Assembly: GCA_937922945.1 (NCBI GenBank)
Contig: CAKZUP010000124.1
Span: 1 to 44,271 of the forward strand
Origin: an uncultured Granulosicoccaceae bacterium
Lineage (GTDB): Bacteria; Pseudomonadota; Gammaproteobacteria; Granulosicoccales; Granulosicoccaceae
Length of the DNA: 44,271 nucleotides
Direction of reading: 5' to 3'
The translations under genes were made by a program, and so were the position numbers. The notes beneath the pieces are model-generated. The model made no database searches, was not told the origin of the DNA, and saw only the letters and a list, made by a program, of their open reading frames with translations. Positions 42,168 to 44,271 of the stretch are shown one piece after another (within the stretch, counting starts at the first letter, position 1; each line of letters opens with the position of its first letter).

Positions 42168-43775
42168 TTAAGTAGTGTAGAGCTCGGTATCTGAGGTTGG
42201 CTCGAGCACAGGCTCATCGCCTGCTATTGTCTCTTTGCGCTTAGCAACATACGACTCAAGTGCCTCCCTGACATCAGCATCCATGGCTGGCTCTTCATAC
42301 TCGTGTAACGCTTTTTGCCAAAGATCCGTTGCGCGAGCGGTGGCATCTTTTGCACCTGCCTGCTGCCAGTTCTCATGATTTTGCCAATCGCTGAGCATGG
42401 GTTCATAGAAGGCTGTTTTAAAACGTTGCATGGTGTGCTCGCAACCGAAAAAATGACCGCCGGGGCCAACCTCTTGCATGGCCTCCAAACCAATCTCTTC
42501 CAGATTAATTTTAATGGGCTGCAACATACTCGTCATGTGTTGCAACATTTCGCAATCCTGCACGAGCTTTTCAAACGATGCCACCAGGCCACCTTCGAGC
42601 CAGCCGGCCGCGTGATAAATTAAATTGCCGTGCCCCATCACAGCACCCCAGAGTGCCATTTGAGTTTCCCACGTGGCCTGGCTGTCTGTGGCGTTGGATG
42701 CGTTACAGGCGCTGGTTCGATACGGTAACTGATACCGCCTCGCAAGCTGTCCACTGGCAATATTGGCTAGTGCGTTCTCAGGCGTGCCAAATGCGGGGGC
42801 GCCCGAACGCATATCAACATTGGATGTAAACGCGCCATACACAACTGGCACCCCAGGCCTTGTGAGTTGCACTAATGCAATACCCAATAACGCTTCAGCA
42901 TTTTGCTGCACCAATGCCGCAGCCATGGTTGCGGGAGTCATCGCGCCCATTAACGTAAACGGTGTGACCACGGTGGGTTGGCCCAACATCGCCATTTGCA
43001 TTGCACCGTATGCCATGGAGTCGTCCAGTTTTCGTGGCGAATTGATATTGATATTCGTCATAACCGTGGGCACATCCTGAATTTGCTCAAGACTCAACCC
43101 TTTGGCTATTGCATTAAGCGCCACCGCATCCCTTGCGCGCCCGCCTCCAATGCCAGTTGCCAACATAGGCTTATCGGCTAAAACCAGATTGTAATAAGAC
43201 GTGTCCAGGTGACGTGAGTTGGCAGGCAGATCGGTTGGTGCTAACGCCTGATTACCAAAAAAATGTATGGCATTAAAATGTTGACCAAGCTTGATCAGTT
43301 TTTTGTAGTCTTCAATATTGCCCGATCTTCGACCGTTAATGGAATCGTGCACATTCGGCGCGCCAGATACCAAACCAAAGTTAATGGCATTGCCACCGAC
43401 GTGAATCGTGTTAAGCGGATTACGAGGTTTCCAATCAAAACTCGATGGCGCGGTTTGAATTGTCTGCATCACCAGCTCACGGTCCATTCGAACCAAACCG
43501 GTTTCTGACACATCTGCACCGGCTTGTCTGAATTTTTGCAAAGCCAGCTCACCCATCACTTCGATGCCCTGCTCTTCCAGCAATCGCATGGATGCTATGT
43601 GTATGTCTTCAATCTGATCGTCGCTTAATGGTGTTAGTGCCGTAAACGGGCTACGGGTTTGTGAACGTGGCAACTGTGGAATGCGCGCAAGCGCTTTGGT
43701 TGGCTTACGTTTGCGGCGACGTCTTGAGCCGGGTTTGTCACTGGCGTTAGCCGGGTTGTTGTTCGAATTTTCCAT
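42168..43775 (-). CDS. MttB-family (trimethylamine methyltransferase-like) protein, second copy
   Basis: The 535-aa protein is a paralogue of the gene at 32514-34085, with the same plan: a basic leader (SRRRRKRKPTK), PLSDDQIEDIHIASMRLLEEQGIEVMGELA, NININSPRKLDDSMAYGAM, LIYHAAGWLEGGLVASFEKLVQDCEM and EVGPGGHFFGCEHTMQRF. It has no internal amber codon. The two copies are clearly diverged, so they probably differ in substrate. Unlike the first copy it is not in an operon with catabolic enzymes, and no corrinoid protein gene is adjacent. It should demethylate a quaternary amine by family analogy only. Confidence 0.87.
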   Translation of the reverse strand: MENSNNNPANASDKPGSRRRRKRKPTKALARIPQLPRSQTRSPFTALTPLSDDQIEDIHIASMRLLEEQGIEVMGELALQKFRQAGADVSETGLVRMDRELVMQTIQTAPSSFDWKPRNPLNTIHVGGNAINFGLVSGAPNVHDSINGRRSGNIEDYKKLIKLGQHFNAIHFFGNQALAPTDLPANSRHLDTSYYNLVLADKPMLATGIGGGRARDAVALNAIAKGLSLEQIQDVPTVMTNININSPRKLDDSMAYGAMQMAMLGQPTVVTPFTLMGAMTPATMAAALVQQNAEALLGIALVQLTRPGVPVVYGAFTSNVDMRSGAPAFGTPENALANIASGQLARRYQLPYRTSACNASNATDSQATWETQMALWGAVMGHGNLIYHAAGWLEGGLVASFEKLVQDCEMLQHMTSMLQPIKINLEEIGLEAMQEVGPGGHFFGCEHTMQRFKTAFYEPMLSDWQNHENWQQAGAKDATARATDLWQKALHEYEEPAMDADVREALESYVAKRKETIAGDEPVLEPTSDTELYTT

Positions 43776-43904
43776 TGCTCACATTCGCTAAAGCGCTGCG
43801 AGGCATTGTTAACCAAGTGGGGTTATTTAGCAAATCCGGAACACGCAAGGGGTAACGAGGAGCCTATGGCGTGACCGGAAAGCCCGTAAAAAAGTGCATG
43901 AACC

Positions 43905-43928
43905 GGGCTGCTCATCCATGTGCAGCCC
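43905..43928 (-). terminator. Likely terminator of the right-edge gene
   Basis: GGGCTGC (43905-43911) and GCAGCCC (43922-43928) form a perfect 7-bp stem with a 10-nt loop, 40 bp past the stop of the leftward gene. A run of six T on the minus strand follows after about 11 nt, farther than usual. Confidence 0.4.
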
Positions 43929-43968
43929 CTGTGCAGTCCAAGTGAAGTGAATCGCTCAGGAATCGGTG

Positions 43969-44271
43969 CTAATACGCATTTATCTGAGTCGTTAACGCAT
44001 CGACCAAAGCATCTACCGCAACCACATCTGTATCAATACTGCTCAACAAGCCAGGAGGTGAAACGCTGTAATCGTATTGTTGCAAGCTGGTATCCGTAAT
44101 CGCATACAGAGTACCGTTGTGCGCAATAACGTCGTTGCAATCAACATTGGGCAACACATCGACAAACACCGGGTTCTCGGGCTCATCAAGATTATATTGC
44201 TTCAGCCCCGCAGGCCCGTCACAAACGAACAAGCGATTATCAATGGTGCTCAAACCCTCTGGTGCTTGCAT
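43969..44271 (-). CDS. C-terminal part of a beta-propeller/LVIVD-repeat-like protein, cut by the window edge
   Basis: The last 100 residues of a protein that probably continues beyond position 44271, since the ATG at the edge is not preceded by visible sequence. Repeated units of the form GLSTIDNRLFVCDGPAGLKQYNLDEPENPVFVDVLP and DVIAHNGTLYAITDTSLQQYDYS look like blades of an LVIVD/WD40-type propeller, with two cysteines that could pair. Such proteins are often extracellular or periplasmic. No function can be assigned. Confidence 0.65.
   Translation of the reverse strand: MQAPEGLSTIDNRLFVCDGPAGLKQYNLDEPENPVFVDVLPNVDCNDVIAHNGTLYAITDTSLQQYDYSVSPPGLLSSIDTDVVAVDALVDALTTQINAY

Overview
The window (about 44 kb, roughly balanced GC) is chromosomal DNA that looks like it comes from a heterotrophic, probably marine gammaproteobacterium. 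The basis is indirect: a TRAP transporter, two non-pyrrolysine MttB-family proteins, a DegQ-type protease, an SPFH/NfeD pair and a two-domain glutamine-dependent NAD synthetase. I cannot place it at genus level from sequence alone; a Granulosicoccus-like lineage is a guess. There are no rRNA or tRNA genes, no CRISPR array, no phage genes and no complete insertion sequence. Most of the window is catabolic and transport genes with local regulators.

Left part (1-10.8 kb): a class V aminotransferase is divergent from a large FAD/iron-sulfur 2-hydroxyacid dehydrogenase, which overlaps an FCD-type GntR regulator; together they suggest glycolate/2-hydroxyacid oxidation feeding glyoxylate transamination. 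Next come a small exported TPR protein whose signal peptide is built on a 15-bp tandem repeat, and a monoacylglycerol-lipase-like hydrolase. A four-gene operon follows (SDR, M20 amidohydrolase, ROK kinase, MFS transporter), with two palindromes just upstream and a terminator after it.

Middle (10.8-31 kb): a run of minus-strand genes (amidase, UMF1-type MFS, two DMT permeases, PhyH dioxygenase, CaiB-type CoA-transferase, carboxymuconolactone-decarboxylase-like protein), then NadE, an AEC permease, a 58-codon methyltransferase remnant, a DegQ-like protease, an SPFH-NfeD pair whose SPFH member carries an HflK-like N-terminus, a TRAP transporter (P, Q, M subunits with enlarged Q and M), and a lipoprotein.

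Right part (31-44.3 kb): the most distinctive locus is a tightly packed minus-strand operon of five genes, GntR - DapA-family lyase - PuuC-like aldehyde dehydrogenase - MttB-family methyltransferase - PuuB/DAO-like oxidase. It reads as a pathway for a methylated (quaternary or tertiary) amine of unknown identity. A second MttB homologue stands alone near the right edge, and no corrinoid protein is encoded here. Around this locus lie a row of three GC-rich hairpins, a perfect 29-bp palindrome, a cupin, a sugar isomerase/epimerase, glutaryl-CoA dehydrogenase with a LysR regulator, and a protein with two DUF1127 motifs. A 111-bp inverted-repeat element bounded by a 9-bp direct repeat sits upstream of the glutaryl-CoA dehydrogenase gene and looks like a miniature transposable element.

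All calls come from reading the sequence and from knowledge of the families. No database search or folding program was run.
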